NCBI GenBank assembly: GCA_023150275.1
Contig: JAKLLG010000004.1
Location: 1 to 64,000 of the forward strand
DNA from: Rhodocyclaceae bacterium
GTDB lineage: Bacteria > Pseudomonadota > Gammaproteobacteria > Burkholderiales > Rhodocyclaceae
Direction: 5' to 3'
DNA: 64,000 nt
Position 1 is the first letter of the stretch. The number at the start of each line of letters is the position of its first letter. The notes below the pieces were generated by a model, which saw only the letters and a program-made list of their open reading frames with translations, did no database searches and was not told where the DNA came from. This document shows positions 26,895-36,367 of the stretch, in pieces. The position numbers and the translations under genes are program-made.

Positions 26895-28943
26895 CTAGCT
26901 GCGAATCGACAGAATGACGTCGAACAGTTTGCTGCCGATATCGATCATCTTTGCCGATGCCTGATACGCCTGCTGATAACGGAGAAGATTGGCCGCCTCC
27001 TCATCGAGGTTTACCCCGGAGAGCGAGTCGCGGGCACTCTGAGATTGCTTTAGCAGGGCCGTCTGCGCATCTCCGGTGACCTGAATCTCGCGTGTCTTGT
27101 TGCCAACATCACTGACAAGACGCGCATAGGCATCCTGATAGTTGGCAATCCCCCCGGACACGGACCCTTGCGTCTGCAGCTTTCCAAGCGCAAGCGCATT
27201 GCGGCTGTCCGACACTCCGGCCGAATTGCGGGCCAGCGAAAACGAATCGCCATTGTTGGGCACGCCACTTATTTCGAAGCGAAGTCCGGCCGCATCGAAG
27301 GTCGCACCGGTAAGCGGGTTGTAAGGGATCGACGAACCGGCGGGATAGCTCGTTGTCACTCCGCCAGCCGTCACCGATATCGTTCCGGACGCCGGAAAAC
27401 CCGCGGGAAAGTCTATCGTGCCGGTGTAAGGCGCAGGCGGTCCGCCTGCGGTGAACCCGATCGTAACGCCGCCGACCGGAATCGAGGTGTTCGTAAAGCC
27501 AACCTGGGAACTACCAGCCGATATCTGCGCGCTACCTGTATTTGTCGCGTTGCTGGCAGTGCGCAATGGCATCCCCGCAGCAATCAGTCTGGGATCAGCG
27601 GAGATGCTCGCATTGACCGACAAGTTGCGCGCAGCAAAGCGGGTCGGTTGCACGGTAAAGCTGTCTCCCGCTGCCATCGCTCCGCTCGTGAGGGAGAACG
27701 AGAACCCCTCGCTGGAAGTCACCGCCGTCGACAATCCCGCCAGGCTCGCATTCGTCCATGTCTGATTGTCACTCAGCCGGGTCATCGTGTAATTGGCACC
27801 GTCGTAACTCAAACGGTAGTCGGAATTCGTCAGGTTCGTATAGAACCCCCCCGCACTCGCAGCAGTGGCAGCATTGAAGGACGCGCCGATGACAGCGTTG
27901 CCGGTATTCAGGCTGTTCGCAAGCGCCTGAGGCTGTGAAACCGAAAAGAAATCAGCAGCAAAAGAGCCCTCGCCGACAACCTGACCGAGCAGATCCTGCC
28001 CCAGACCATGCTGTGCATTGAAAGTTAACGTCAGCGTCGCGGCGATCCGCCCGATATCGTTTGCCGTACGATCCAGCGTCTCGCTTCGGAACTTAAGAAG
28101 GCCGGCAAGACTGCCGCCCGTGATCAGATTTTCCGGCAGTTCCTGAACAGACCCTGCAGCCTGAACACCAACGGCGAGACGGGAGATGTCCGCATAGGAC
28201 GCCTGTACAACGAGTCGCGAAACGGTCGCGCCGACAACCAGTTGCTGGCCATTTCCATAGAACACGCTGTAACTGCCGTCGCTATCAACGCGCGCCTTCA
28301 CTTCGACGAGTTTGTTCAGTTCGGCGACAAGTTGGTCCCGCTGATCAAGCAGATCGTTGGGTTGCTGATTGTTTCCTGCCTGCGCCAGAACAATCCGCTG
28401 ATTTAGTTCGGCGATCTGCTCGGCAAAGGAATTGATCGTCCCAACGGTAGTCTGAATTTCCGCGCCGACCCCTTGATACAGCTCATTGAGGCGGCTTTCC
28501 AGCGAGCGGAAACGGGCAACCAGCGCTTCAGCCGAGGAAATCATCGACTGCCGCGCTGCAAGCAGGTTCGGACTCGCAGCAACAGCCTGAACACCCCGGA
28601 AGAAATCCTGCATTGCGGGCGACAAGCCCGAGTTCGCGTCGGCGAGGATATTGTCGATCTGCTTGATTTGCGTGTAATAGGTATCGAGTTCCCCTACATT
28701 CGCCTGCGCGGCATTCACCTGATTGACAAGCGACTGGCTGTAGAGGCGCTCGATCTGCGTGACGATCGTCCCCTGCCCGATGAAGCCTGCCCCCGTCGCA
28801 ACGGGCGGGTTGGTGCTCTGGATGATTCGCTGCCGCGAATACCCCGGCGTGCCGACGTTCGTGATGTTGTGCTCAGTCGTCAGCAAACCGATCTGTGCCG
28901 CGCGCAACCCGGAGATGCCTACACCGATGATTCCTGTACTCAT
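26895..28943 (-). CDS. flgK: Flagellar hook-associated protein FlgK (HAP1)
   Basis: 682 residues, on the long side. N-terminal rod/hook motif IGVGISGLRAAQIGLLTTEH with NITNVGTPGYSRQR, and C-terminal LDEEAANLLRYQQAYQASAK, which builds the inner tube. The large centre (about 340-600) is Thr/Ser/Gly-rich and variable. A sigma-28 promoter lies in the 78-base gap after flgJ, so flgKL can be expressed late. Confidence 0.95.
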   Translation of the reverse strand: MSTGIIGVGISGLRAAQIGLLTTEHNITNVGTPGYSRQRIIQSTNPPVATGAGFIGQGTIVTQIERLYSQSLVNQVNAAQANVGELDTYYTQIKQIDNILADANSGLSPAMQDFFRGVQAVAASPNLLAARQSMISSAEALVARFRSLESRLNELYQGVGAEIQTTVGTINSFAEQIAELNQRIVLAQAGNNQQPNDLLDQRDQLVAELNKLVEVKARVDSDGSYSVFYGNGQQLVVGATVSRLVVQASYADISRLAVGVQAAGSVQELPENLITGGSLAGLLKFRSETLDRTANDIGRIAATLTLTFNAQHGLGQDLLGQVVGEGSFAADFFSVSQPQALANSLNTGNAVIGASFNAATAASAGGFYTNLTNSDYRLSYDGANYTMTRLSDNQTWTNASLAGLSTAVTSSEGFSFSLTSGAMAAGDSFTVQPTRFAARNLSVNASISADPRLIAAGMPLRTASNATNTGSAQISAGSSQVGFTNTSIPVGGVTIGFTAGGPPAPYTGTIDFPAGFPASGTISVTAGGVTTSYPAGSSIPYNPLTGATFDAAGLRFEISGVPNNGDSFSLARNSAGVSDSRNALALGKLQTQGSVSGGIANYQDAYARLVSDVGNKTREIQVTGDAQTALLKQSQSARDSLSGVNLDEEAANLLRYQQAYQASAKMIDIGSKLFDVILSIRS

Positions 28944-28967
28944 GGAAGAAACCTCTGTTTCCCTGCC

Positions 28968-28994
28968 TTAACGGCAGTCTGACTGAATTCTTGA
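28968..28994 (-). promoter_or_regulatory. Sigma-28 (FliA) promoter of flgKL
   Basis: On the minus strand TCAAGAAT (28987-28994), an 11-base spacer and GCCGTTAA (28968-28975). The boxes match 6/8 and 7/8 of TCAAGTTT-N11-GCCGATAA. The -10 ends 25 bases before the flgK ATG, leaving room for a short leader with AGAGG. Confidence 0.82.
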
Positions 28995-29021
28995 ACGACT
29001 CGCCGGCAACCCGGAAACACG

Positions 29022-29954
29022 TCAGCCACTGAGGGCCTGACGCAGCGTGCCGCCGTTGATGATTCGCGCGAGTTTGTCGGCGTACATCGGGTCGGTGGCA
29101 TACCCTGACTGTTGCAAGGATCGAGCAAAGGACGTGCCATCCTGCTGGCCAAGCACGCCCGAAAATCGCGGATTGCTGGTAAGCAAACGTGCGTAATCGC
29201 GGAAGGCCTCTGCATAGGAGCCATAGGCACGAAACTTCTCCCGTACCTGCCTGGCCTCGCCGTTCACGTACTCCGTCGTCATCGTTTCGACTGTATCGCC
29301 CTGCCACCCGCGCCCAGCCTTGATGCCGAAGAGGTTATGGGTGGTCGAGCCGTCACTGCGCCGGATTTCGCTCTTGCCCCAGCCCGATTCAAGGGCCGCA
29401 TGCGCCACGAGAAAATGCGCCGGCACCCCGGTGCTCCGGCTGGCATCGACAGCGTGCGACCAAACCCGGGCGGCAAAATCCTGTGCCGACTGCGAAACCG
29501 GCCCGGTTGGCACCTGCGGGGCTGGCGTTTCGGAAGCGCCCGCACTGAACACACGTGCCGCGCCCTGTATCGCGCCGGCGGGAATGCCGTCGCCGCCGAT
29601 GGTTCTGACCGGCATCGATGCCACTGCGGAATTCTCGGCGGCAGTTGCACCATATCTGCCGAGCTGTTTCTCGATCAGGCGGGCGAACCCCAGCTGCCCG
29701 CTGGCACCAAGCTGGGAGGCAAGCTGCTGATCGAGCACCGAGGTATAGAAGCGCGTTGCATCGCTGTTCAGCGGGCCATCCGCCGGTGTTGCGTCACGCA
29801 TGCTCTTCATCACCATCTGCAGGAACATGCCTTCAAACTGTCGCGCAGCTTCCTGGAGCCCGGCCTTCGGGTCCTGCTGCATGCGTGTCCGCAAATCCTG
29901 CGCCGTCTTCATGTCGAGGACGAAGCGGCTGGCGGCGATCTCGTCAGCTTTCAC
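29022..29954 (-). CDS. flgJ: Rod assembly scaffold and peptidoglycan hydrolase FlgJ
   Basis: 310 residues, two domains: rod-capping part (about 25-110, ARQFEGMFLQMVMKSMRDAT) and C-terminal glucosaminidase (about 165-305) with the catalytic Glu context AALESGWGKSEI and NLFGIKAG. It caps the growing rod and opens the peptidoglycan. The chosen start is GTG (MKADEIAASRF); an internal ATG at FVLDMKTAQD is possible. It follows flgI by 11 bases. Confidence 0.94.
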   Translation of the reverse strand: MKADEIAASRFVLDMKTAQDLRTRMQQDPKAGLQEAARQFEGMFLQMVMKSMRDATPADGPLNSDATRFYTSVLDQQLASQLGASGQLGFARLIEKQLGRYGATAAENSAVASMPVRTIGGDGIPAGAIQGAARVFSAGASETPAPQVPTGPVSQSAQDFAARVWSHAVDASRSTGVPAHFLVAHAALESGWGKSEIRRSDGSTTHNLFGIKAGRGWQGDTVETMTTEYVNGEARQVREKFRAYGSYAEAFRDYARLLTSNPRFSGVLGQQDGTSFARSLQQSGYATDPMYADKLARIINGGTLRQALSG

Positions 29955-29965
29955 ACGGCCCCCGC

Positions 29966-31093
29966 TCAGATGATTTCCAGCTCGGCGCGCAGGGCACCGG
30001 CAGCTTTCATCGCCTGCAGAATGGCAAGCAGGTCCTGCGGATTGGCCCCCAGCGCGTTGAGCGCCTTGACCACATCGGCAAGGTTGGCGCCTGCCTTGAT
30101 GTTCATCAGCGCGCCGGAGTCCTGCTTGATCTGGATGTCGGTCTGGTTGGTGACCACGGTCTGACCGGCAGAAAGCGCATTCGGCTGGCTGACACTGGGA
30201 TCCGAACTGACGACGACCGACAGGTTGCCATGGGCGACCGCGCAGTTCTGCAAGGTCACCGCCTGGTTCATGACCACCGACCCGGTGCGCGGATTGACGA
30301 TGACCTTGGCGACCGACTGCGTCGGCCTGACTTCAAGGTTCTCGATGCGACCAATAAAGGCAACGCGCGCATCCGAGGCTTCCGGCGCGCGAACGCGGAT
30401 CAGGCGGCCATCGACGGCCTCCGCAACCGGTCCCACGGCACCATTGATCGCATCAACCATGAGTTTTGCCGTGCCGAAATCGGTTGCATTCAGCTCGTAA
30501 TGAACATACGGCCCCTGCCCGACCGGAGCCGGCACGGCGCGCTCGACCGTGGCACCAGCGGCAATACGCCCGGCCGAGAGGTGATTGATCTGTGCCTTGC
30601 TGCCGCCCGCCGACGCCCCGGCTCCCGGCACCAGAATGTTGCCCTGGGCCATCGCATAGACGCTGCCATCAGCCCCCTTCAGCGGCGTCATCACCAGCGT
30701 GCCGCCACGCAGACTCTTGGCGTTGCCGATAGACGATACCGTCACATCGAGGTTCTGCCCCGGCTTCGCGTACGGCGGCAGACTGGCGGTAACCACCACT
30801 GCGGCGACGTTCTTCAACTGGATCGTGCTCGCCTTGTCGAGCGGCAGATTGGCGCCGAGCTGTGAGAGCATGTTCAGCGTTGCCTGCGTGGTGAACGGCG
30901 TCTGCGTTGTCTGGTCGCCACTGCCATCGAGGCCGACGACGAGTCCGTAGCCGACCAGCTGGTTGTGGCGAACCCCCTGCACGGAGGCCAGATCCTTGAT
31001 CCGTTCAGCCTGGGCGGAAGGACTCCCGATCGTCAGCGCCGCGCAGGCAAGGATTGCCGCCTGACGCAGGATCTTGCCGGTGAAACCTGCCAT
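29966..31093 (-). CDS. flgI: Flagellar P-ring protein FlgI
   Basis: 375 residues with a cleavable signal peptide (about 1-29, ending SPSAQA). Family motifs include RIKDLASVQGVRHNQLVGYG and GLVVGLDGSGDQTTQTPFT. It forms the periplasmic bushing in peptidoglycan, confirming a Gram-negative envelope. The ATG has GGAGGCGG upstream. Confidence 0.97.
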   Translation of the reverse strand: MAGFTGKILRQAAILACAALTIGSPSAQAERIKDLASVQGVRHNQLVGYGLVVGLDGSGDQTTQTPFTTQATLNMLSQLGANLPLDKASTIQLKNVAAVVVTASLPPYAKPGQNLDVTVSSIGNAKSLRGGTLVMTPLKGADGSVYAMAQGNILVPGAGASAGGSKAQINHLSAGRIAAGATVERAVPAPVGQGPYVHYELNATDFGTAKLMVDAINGAVGPVAEAVDGRLIRVRAPEASDARVAFIGRIENLEVRPTQSVAKVIVNPRTGSVVMNQAVTLQNCAVAHGNLSVVVSSDPSVSQPNALSAGQTVVTNQTDIQIKQDSGALMNIKAGANLADVVKALNALGANPQDLLAILQAMKAAGALRAELEII

Positions 31094-31117
31094 TTGCCGC
31101 CTCCATCACGAATTCGA

Positions 31118-31786
31118 TCAGAACGGCATTACTGAAAGGAAGAATCGTGCCAGCCAGCCCATCACCTGGGCTTCGCTGATGTAGCCACTCTCCTTGTATT
31201 CGACACGGGCATCGGCCACGCGTGACGATTCGATTGTATTCGTGGCGCTGATAAAGGTCGGATTGACCACGCCCGAAAGACGGATGTACTCCTGCCCATG
31301 GCCGATCGCCACCTGCTTCTCTCCGGAGACGAGCAGGTTGCCGTTCTCCAGCACCTCGATCACCGTCACCGTGATGGCACCGGTAAACACGTTCTTCGCG
31401 GCCGCCGCGCCCTTGCCGGCAAAGTCGTTCTCGGTTTCAGCCGAGGCCGCCATGCCCTGGAAGTTCTTTCCGGGAAGCCCGGTAATCGTCGGGACGGAGG
31501 CCGACAGGCTGCTGGTGCGATTGGCAGAACTGCTCGAACTGGTGGAGGCCGACGTATTCTCAACGATGCTGATGGTCAGCGTGTCGCCAACGAAGCGCGC
31601 GCGCCGATCGTCGAACAATGAGCGGCTGACGCCCGGGTTGAAGATCGCGCCGTTGTTGCTGGCAAGTTCCGGCCGCGGTGCCGGCCTCGCTGTCATCGGC
31701 TGATGCACATTGGTCGGCGGCACCGACTGGCAACCTGCAAGAACAGCTACAGCGAGCAGCAGGCTGGAAGCGATGCGGCGAATCAT
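31118..31786 (-). CDS. flgH: Flagellar L-ring lipoprotein FlgH
   Basis: 222 residues with a lipoprotein signal and lipobox VLAGC. Conserved FDDRRARFVGDTLTISIVEN and GNLLVSGEKQVAIGHGQEYI. It forms the outer-membrane ring around the rod together with FlgI. Confidence 0.97.
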   Translation of the reverse strand: MIRRIASSLLLAVAVLAGCQSVPPTNVHQPMTARPAPRPELASNNGAIFNPGVSRSLFDDRRARFVGDTLTISIVENTSASTSSSSSANRTSSLSASVPTITGLPGKNFQGMAASAETENDFAGKGAAAAKNVFTGAITVTVIEVLENGNLLVSGEKQVAIGHGQEYIRLSGVVNPTFISATNTIESSRVADARVEYKESGYISEAQVMGWLARFFLSVMPF

Positions 31787-31796
31787 TTCACTTTCC

Positions 31797-32579
31797 TCAA
31801 AGCTGCGTCAGACGACCAAGCATGGCATCCGAGGTGGACACCACCTTCGAGTTCAGCTCGTAGGCGCGCTGCGTCTGGATCATTGAAACCAGTTCCTCGG
31901 CAACGTTGACGTTGGAGGTTTCGACGTAGAACTGATTGAGCACGCCGGCGCCGTTAAGGCCCGGCGTATTCGGCGTTGGCGCCCCGCTCGATGCCGTTTC
32001 GAGATAGAGATTCTCGCCCACGCTCTGCAGACCGCCCGGGTTGATGAAAGTCGCCACCTGGATGGTGCCGACCTGTGTGGCCGTGCTGCTGCCGGCCTGA
32101 ACAACGCTGACGACGCCATCGGTCGAGATGGTCAGCGAGATGGTATCGGCAGGAATGGTTACCGCGGGCTGTAACGGATAGCCGTTCGAATTGACGATCT
32201 GGCCCTGGTTGTCCTTCTGGAAGGAACCATCGCGCGTGTAGGCAATGGTGCCGTCGGGCAAGGTGATCTGGAAGAAGCCCGGGCCGTTGATTGCGATATC
32301 GAGGCCGTTCCCGGTCTGCTGCAGATTGCCTTGTGTATGGATCCGCGCCGTGGTCACCGGTCGGGCGCCGGTGCCAATCTGCAGGCCGGAGGGAATCTGC
32401 GTCTGTTGCGACGATTGCGCCCCCGGCTGGCGCAGGGTCTGGTAGAGCAGATCCTCGAATACCGCGCGCCCGCGCTTGAAACCGTTGGTGGAAACGTTCG
32501 CCAGGTTGTTGGCGATCACGTCAAGCTGCGTCTGCTGGGCATCGAGCCCGGTGCGGGCGATCCAGAGGGAGCGGATCAT
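31797..32579 (-). CDS. flgG: Flagellar distal rod protein FlgG
   Basis: 260 residues, the standard length. N-terminal [20 protein letters not shown] with [20 protein letters not shown] and C-terminal [20 protein letters not shown] are the rod/hook family signatures. It follows flgF by ten bases. Confidence 0.97.
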   Translation of the reverse strand: MIRSLWIARTGLDAQQTQLDVIANNLANVSTNGFKRGRAVFEDLLYQTLRQPGAQSSQQTQIPSGLQIGTGARPVTTARIHTQGNLQQTGNGLDIAINGPGFFQITLPDGTIAYTRDGSFQKDNQGQIVNSNGYPLQPAVTIPADTISLTISTDGVVSVVQAGSSTATQVGTIQVATFINPGGLQSVGENLYLETASSGAPTPNTPGLNGAGVLNQFYVETSNVNVAEELVSMIQTQRAYELNSKVVSTSDAMLGRLTQL

Positions 32580-32589
32580 TCAGGGTTCC

Positions 32590-33333
32590 TCATCGGTTCA
32601 TCGAGAGAATCTGCCCGGCGGCGCGGGCATTGGTATCGGCGGTCTGCAGCATCTTGATCTGCATTTCGAACTGGCGCGCGAGCGAGATCAGGTTGACCAT
32701 CGAATCGACGCTATTCACGTTGCTGCCTTCCAGCGCTCCCGGCGCCAGCCGCACGTTCGCATCGACATCGGCAGCCTCTCCATTCTTCCGGCGAAACAGG
32801 CCATCAGGCCCGCGTACCATCTCGTTCTCGGGCGGATTGACGAGCTTGATACGACCGACCGGATTGGAGTTGTTCGGTGTTCCAAATAGCGGCACGACCG
32901 AGACGGTACCGTCGGGAGCGACGGTAATCCGGTTATCCGGCGGGATCGCGATCGGACCGCCATCGCCGAGCACGTTGAGCCCCGCAGCAGTCTGCAACTG
33001 CCCCGCTGCATTGGTCTGCAAGGCCCCGTTACGCGTGTAGGCCTCGCCGCCATCCGGCGTCTCGACGGCGATCCAGCCTGCGCCCTGTACGGCAACGTCG
33101 AGCGGTCGCCCCGTCGTCATCAGCGGACCCTGCTCGAACACGTCGGCAACAGAGGCATTGACCGTAAAGGCTCGCGTCGGCAAGCCCGGTCCCTGCACCG
33201 GTACGGCGCGGAACTTGTGCTCCATCGCCCGATAACCGGTGCTGTTGGCGTTGGCCAGGTTCTGGGCGACGCCGGCCTGCTGCAGGAAAGCCTGCTTGGC
33301 CCCACTCATCGCTGTGTAGATCAGCCTGTCCAT
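32590..33333 (-). CDS. flgF: Flagellar proximal rod protein FlgF
   Basis: 247 residues. N-terminal IYTAMSGAKQAFLQQAGVAQ with NLANANSTGYRAMEHKF and C-terminal SNVNSVDSMVNLISLARQFE. It lies between flgE and flgG as usual. Confidence 0.95.
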   Translation of the reverse strand: MDRLIYTAMSGAKQAFLQQAGVAQNLANANSTGYRAMEHKFRAVPVQGPGLPTRAFTVNASVADVFEQGPLMTTGRPLDVAVQGAGWIAVETPDGGEAYTRNGALQTNAAGQLQTAAGLNVLGDGGPIAIPPDNRITVAPDGTVSVVPLFGTPNNSNPVGRIKLVNPPENEMVRGPDGLFRRKNGEAADVDANVRLAPGALEGSNVNSVDSMVNLISLARQFEMQIKMLQTADTNARAAGQILSMNR

Positions 33334-33352
33334 CGCCGCCGCTCAGCCCTGG

Positions 33353-34585
33353 TTAGCGGAGGTTGACCAGGGTCTGCAGAACCTGATCCTGCGTCTTGAT
33401 CGTCTGCGCGCTCGCCTGGTAGTTGCGCTGCTGCGTGATCATCGACACGAGTTCCGCGGTCAGATCGACGTTGGATTCCTCGATCGTCGATGAGTTGAGC
33501 ACGCCCAGGCTGCCGGAACCCGGTGCGCCCACGGCGGGAGGTCCGGAAACAGATGACTCCGCCCATTGGTTCCCACCGAGATTGACGAGGCCCGTTGGCG
33601 CCCGGAAATTTGCAAGGACGACCTGGCCAAGTGCGCGCGTCTGACCATTGCTATATCGGCCTTGAATCACGCCATCTGAGCCAACAGTAATTCCCGCCAA
33701 CGAACCGGCTGTGTACCCGCCTTGGCGCAAACCATCAACCCCGGACTCAGCTCCGTACTGGGTCGACCCGGTGAAGTCGATGGTACCGGGAGACCATGGC
33801 GATGCTGCACCAGTTGTCAGCGCAAAGGCCGCCGGAATTGCAACGGTTGGAGCACTTGTAAGCGCACCAGATGTATTGAACGTCATGTTCGGAAGCGCAG
33901 TCGGCGTAGCTCCGTCAAGCGTTGCGTACACATTCCACACCCCAGGACTGTTTCGAACATAGTACGTCGTTAGCGTGTGCGAAACTCCCAGCGTGTCATA
34001 AACAGACAAGCCGGTTGAAAAATTGTAGGTCTGCGGATTCGCGAAGTTGAACGGCGCCACTGCAGGACTGCTCTCCCGCGAATCGAGATTAACAACCGCT
34101 GTAATGTTGCCCGACAATGGATTGCTGGTTGCTCGCGGTGGAATCGGAGCAGGAGAGAGAATTAGATCTACTGGAGTAGAAGGCACCACATTGCCGTTTG
34201 TATCAACCGGGTAGCCGGTAAGACGCTGAGACTTGTCGTTAATAATGTAGCCGGCATTGTCGAGATGGAACTGGCCGTTACGCGAGAATGTAACCGTACC
34301 GTTCTGGCTCATGCGGAAGAAACCACCGCCATTGATCGAAATATCAAGCGGATTGTTGGTGGTAGTGATGTTGCCCTGCGTAAACTGCTGCACAACGGCG
34401 GACATCGTTGCCCCGATACCGACCTGCGATGCCCCGCCGCCAGACAACGATGCTGCATAGACATCGGCAAAATGCGGCGCAGCCGTCTTGAAACCTACCG
34501 TACCCGCATTGGCGATGTTGTTGCCGATGACATCAAGTGATTTCGAGGAAGCATTGAGCCCGCTCAAACCTTGCTGGAAGGACAT
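33353..34585 (-). CDS. flgE: Flagellar hook protein FlgE
   Basis: 410 residues. N-terminal MSFQQGLSGLNASSKSLDVI with GNNIANAGTVGFKTAAPHFA, and C-terminal SNVDLTAELVSMITQQRNYQ. The exposed middle (about 33650-34250) is visibly less G+C-rich than the ends: 29/60 at 34141-34200 and 31/60 at 33841-33900 against 37/60 at 33361-33420, suggesting a separately evolving surface domain. FlgE polymerises into the hook, with length set by FliK. Confidence 0.96.
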   Translation of the reverse strand: MSFQQGLSGLNASSKSLDVIGNNIANAGTVGFKTAAPHFADVYAASLSGGGASQVGIGATMSAVVQQFTQGNITTTNNPLDISINGGGFFRMSQNGTVTFSRNGQFHLDNAGYIINDKSQRLTGYPVDTNGNVVPSTPVDLILSPAPIPPRATSNPLSGNITAVVNLDSRESSPAVAPFNFANPQTYNFSTGLSVYDTLGVSHTLTTYYVRNSPGVWNVYATLDGATPTALPNMTFNTSGALTSAPTVAIPAAFALTTGAASPWSPGTIDFTGSTQYGAESGVDGLRQGGYTAGSLAGITVGSDGVIQGRYSNGQTRALGQVVLANFRAPTGLVNLGGNQWAESSVSGPPAVGAPGSGSLGVLNSSTIEESNVDLTAELVSMITQQRNYQASAQTIKTQDQVLQTLVNLR

Positions 34586-34600
34586 TTTCTCTCTCCTGCC

Positions 34601-35278
34601 TTAAATGATCTGCTGCACATCGGCGAAGCCGACCTGACCTGCCTGCCCAAGATCGAGCAGGAAATTGCTGCCGCTACGGGTTACAGCATTTACCATGCCA
34701 AGCTGCAGCGCCGTTGCCTCCACCTTGCTGTTGCCACGTACCGCCGAGACACTGAAGCGGTAGTTCCCGGCAGGCATCTGCGTACCATCCGACTTCTTGC
34801 CATCCCAGCTAAAGGCCAGGTTACCGCCGTCGTGAGCGCCGAGCTGCTGCGTCTGAACCACATTTCCGGCACCGTCGAGAACACTGACGGTGACCTGATC
34901 CGCCGCCTCCTTGAGCAGCACGCCGCCGGCTGACTGGCCATTGGCAAGCGTGAGGTTGTTGCCGGCAACGAGGACATATTTGCCGATCAGCCCTGCCGCC
35001 TGCATGCCTTGACCGGCATTGTAGAAATCGAGCATCTTGCCGAGCGTGGCATTCATCTTCTCGATACCGCTGATCGTGTTGATCTGCGCCAGTTGGCTGG
35101 TCATCTGCGCGTTGTCGAGCGGATTCAGCGGATCCTGGTTGCGCAGTTGCGTTGTCAGCAGCTTGAGGAAGCGATCCTGGATCTGGTCGGTGACGCTCGC
35201 CGAACTGCTGTTGTTCGTGCCAAGCGACGCGAGGTATTCGTTGCCGGTCGTTCCGGTGGTCGATGAGACAGTGGCCAT
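34601..35278 (-). CDS. flgD: Hook capping/assembly protein FlgD
   Basis: 225 residues. The N-terminal export and assembly segment contains RFLKLLTTQLRNQDPLNPLD and MTSQLAQINTISGIEKMN; the C-terminal part carries the FLIG/Tudor-like fold (FSWDGKKSDGTQMPAGNYRF). FlgD caps the growing hook and leaves when FlgK arrives. Confidence 0.96.
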   Translation of the reverse strand: MATVSSTTGTTGNEYLASLGTNNSSSASVTDQIQDRFLKLLTTQLRNQDPLNPLDNAQMTSQLAQINTISGIEKMNATLGKMLDFYNAGQGMQAAGLIGKYVLVAGNNLTLANGQSAGGVLLKEAADQVTVSVLDGAGNVVQTQQLGAHDGGNLAFSWDGKKSDGTQMPAGNYRFSVSAVRGNSKVEATALQLGMVNAVTRSGSNFLLDLGQAGQVGFADVQQII

Positions 35279-35291
35279 GGTCTAGCTCCTT

Positions 35292-35696
35292 TTACTGACC
35301 AAGCTGCAGCGTACGCAGCAGCAGGGTTTTTGCGGTATTCATCACATCCGCGTTGGTCTGGTAGGAACGCGACGCAGAGATCATGTTCACCATCTCCTCC
35401 ACCGCGTTCACGTTGGACATCGCGACATAACCCTGTTCGTTGGCTGCCGGATTGCGCGGGTCGTAAACCATGCGCGGAGGCGCCGCATCATCGACCACCT
35501 GGCGGATACGCACACCCTGACCGCCGGCAGCTCCCATCGGCGTCGCCTCGAAGACAACCTGCTTGGCGCGATACGGCTTGCCATCCGCGCCAGCAATGCT
35601 ATCGGCATTGGCAAGGTTGCTGGCAACGGCGTTGAGGCGCACCGACTGTGCGGTAAGTGCGCTACCCGCGATGTTAAAGACGCTGAACATGCTCAT
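35292..35696 (-). CDS. flgC: Flagellar proximal rod protein FlgC
   Basis: 134 residues, normal length. FNIAGSALTAQSVRLNAVAS with NLANADS at the N-terminus and SNVNAVEEMVNMISASRSYQ at the C-terminus. It starts three bases after flgB. Confidence 0.96.
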   Translation of the reverse strand: MSMFSVFNIAGSALTAQSVRLNAVASNLANADSIAGADGKPYRAKQVVFEATPMGAAGGQGVRIRQVVDDAAPPRMVYDPRNPAANEQGYVAMSNVNAVEEMVNMISASRSYQTNADVMNTAKTLLLRTLQLGQ

Positions 35697-35699
35697 GCT

Positions 35700-36107
35700 T
35701 TACTGTCCCGGCGCGATCGCTGCGCTCATCATCCGCAGCTGGTGGGTAATGAAGGAGATACCGGCTTCATAGTGAATGGCGTTCTCGGCGAACTGGGCAC
35801 GCTCTATATCCATATCGACCGTATTGCCATCCACCGCGGACTGCAACTCACCGCGATAGCGCAACGGCGCAGGCCCTTGGCCTGCAGGGCCCGCCAGATG
35901 ACTTGGCGAGGTCCGCGCAACGGGCAGATCGCCGCCACTGCGACCGGCGACTGCATTCTTCAGTGCCGCCGAAAAATCGATATCCCGCGCCTTGTAGTGG
36001 GGAGTGTCGGCATTGGCGATGTTGCCGGCCAGTATCTGCTGCCGATAGGCCCTGAGGTTAAGGGCCTGCTGCTGAAATGCGAGTGCGCTGTCGAGTTTGC
36101 TGACCAC
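35700..36107 (-). CDS. flgB: Flagellar proximal rod protein FlgB
   Basis: 135 residues. ALNLRAYRQQILAGNIANAD with TPHYKARDIDF and C-terminal NAIHYEAGISFITHQLRMM are FlgB features. It is the first gene of flgBCDEFGHIJ(KL) and has a sigma-54 promoter 37 bases upstream. Confidence 0.96.
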   Translation of the reverse strand: MVSKLDSALAFQQQALNLRAYRQQILAGNIANADTPHYKARDIDFSAALKNAVAGRSGGDLPVARTSPSHLAGPAGQGPAPLRYRGELQSAVDGNTVDMDIERAQFAENAIHYEAGISFITHQLRMMSAAIAPGQ

Positions 36108-36143
36108 GTCCGGACTCTCGTCGAATCGTTGATGCCGGAACTA

Positions 36144-36159
36144 AGCGAGATACGTGCCA
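36144..36159 (-). promoter_or_regulatory. Sigma-54 promoter of the flgB operon
   Basis: On the minus strand TGGCACG-TATC-TCGCT: perfect -24 box, -12 box with one change (TTGC to TCGC), invariant GG and GC at the right distance. It lies in the 260-base flgB/flgA divergent gap; the rest of that gap shows no clear promoter for flgA. Confidence 0.82.
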
Positions 36160-36367
36160 GCAGACTGGGCCTGCGCGGAACAACCGGCATGCCATCCCGC
36201 CACAGCCGCCCGCCGGGGCTGCGAGCGGGTATCGTTACCGGCATCCGGCGGCCTGCGGCAGGACACGGCAAGAATTGCCGCCGCGTGTGCCATGGCACCT
36301 GCCCGCGAAATCGGCCGCCCAGGCGCCATTGCTGCATCAGCGCCGCGTTATCGGGCAAAATGGCGCC

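Noticed and set aside
36293-36308. TGGCACC sequence upstream of flgA as a sigma-54 box
   Set aside because: The GC that should follow is one base out of register and there is no TTGC.
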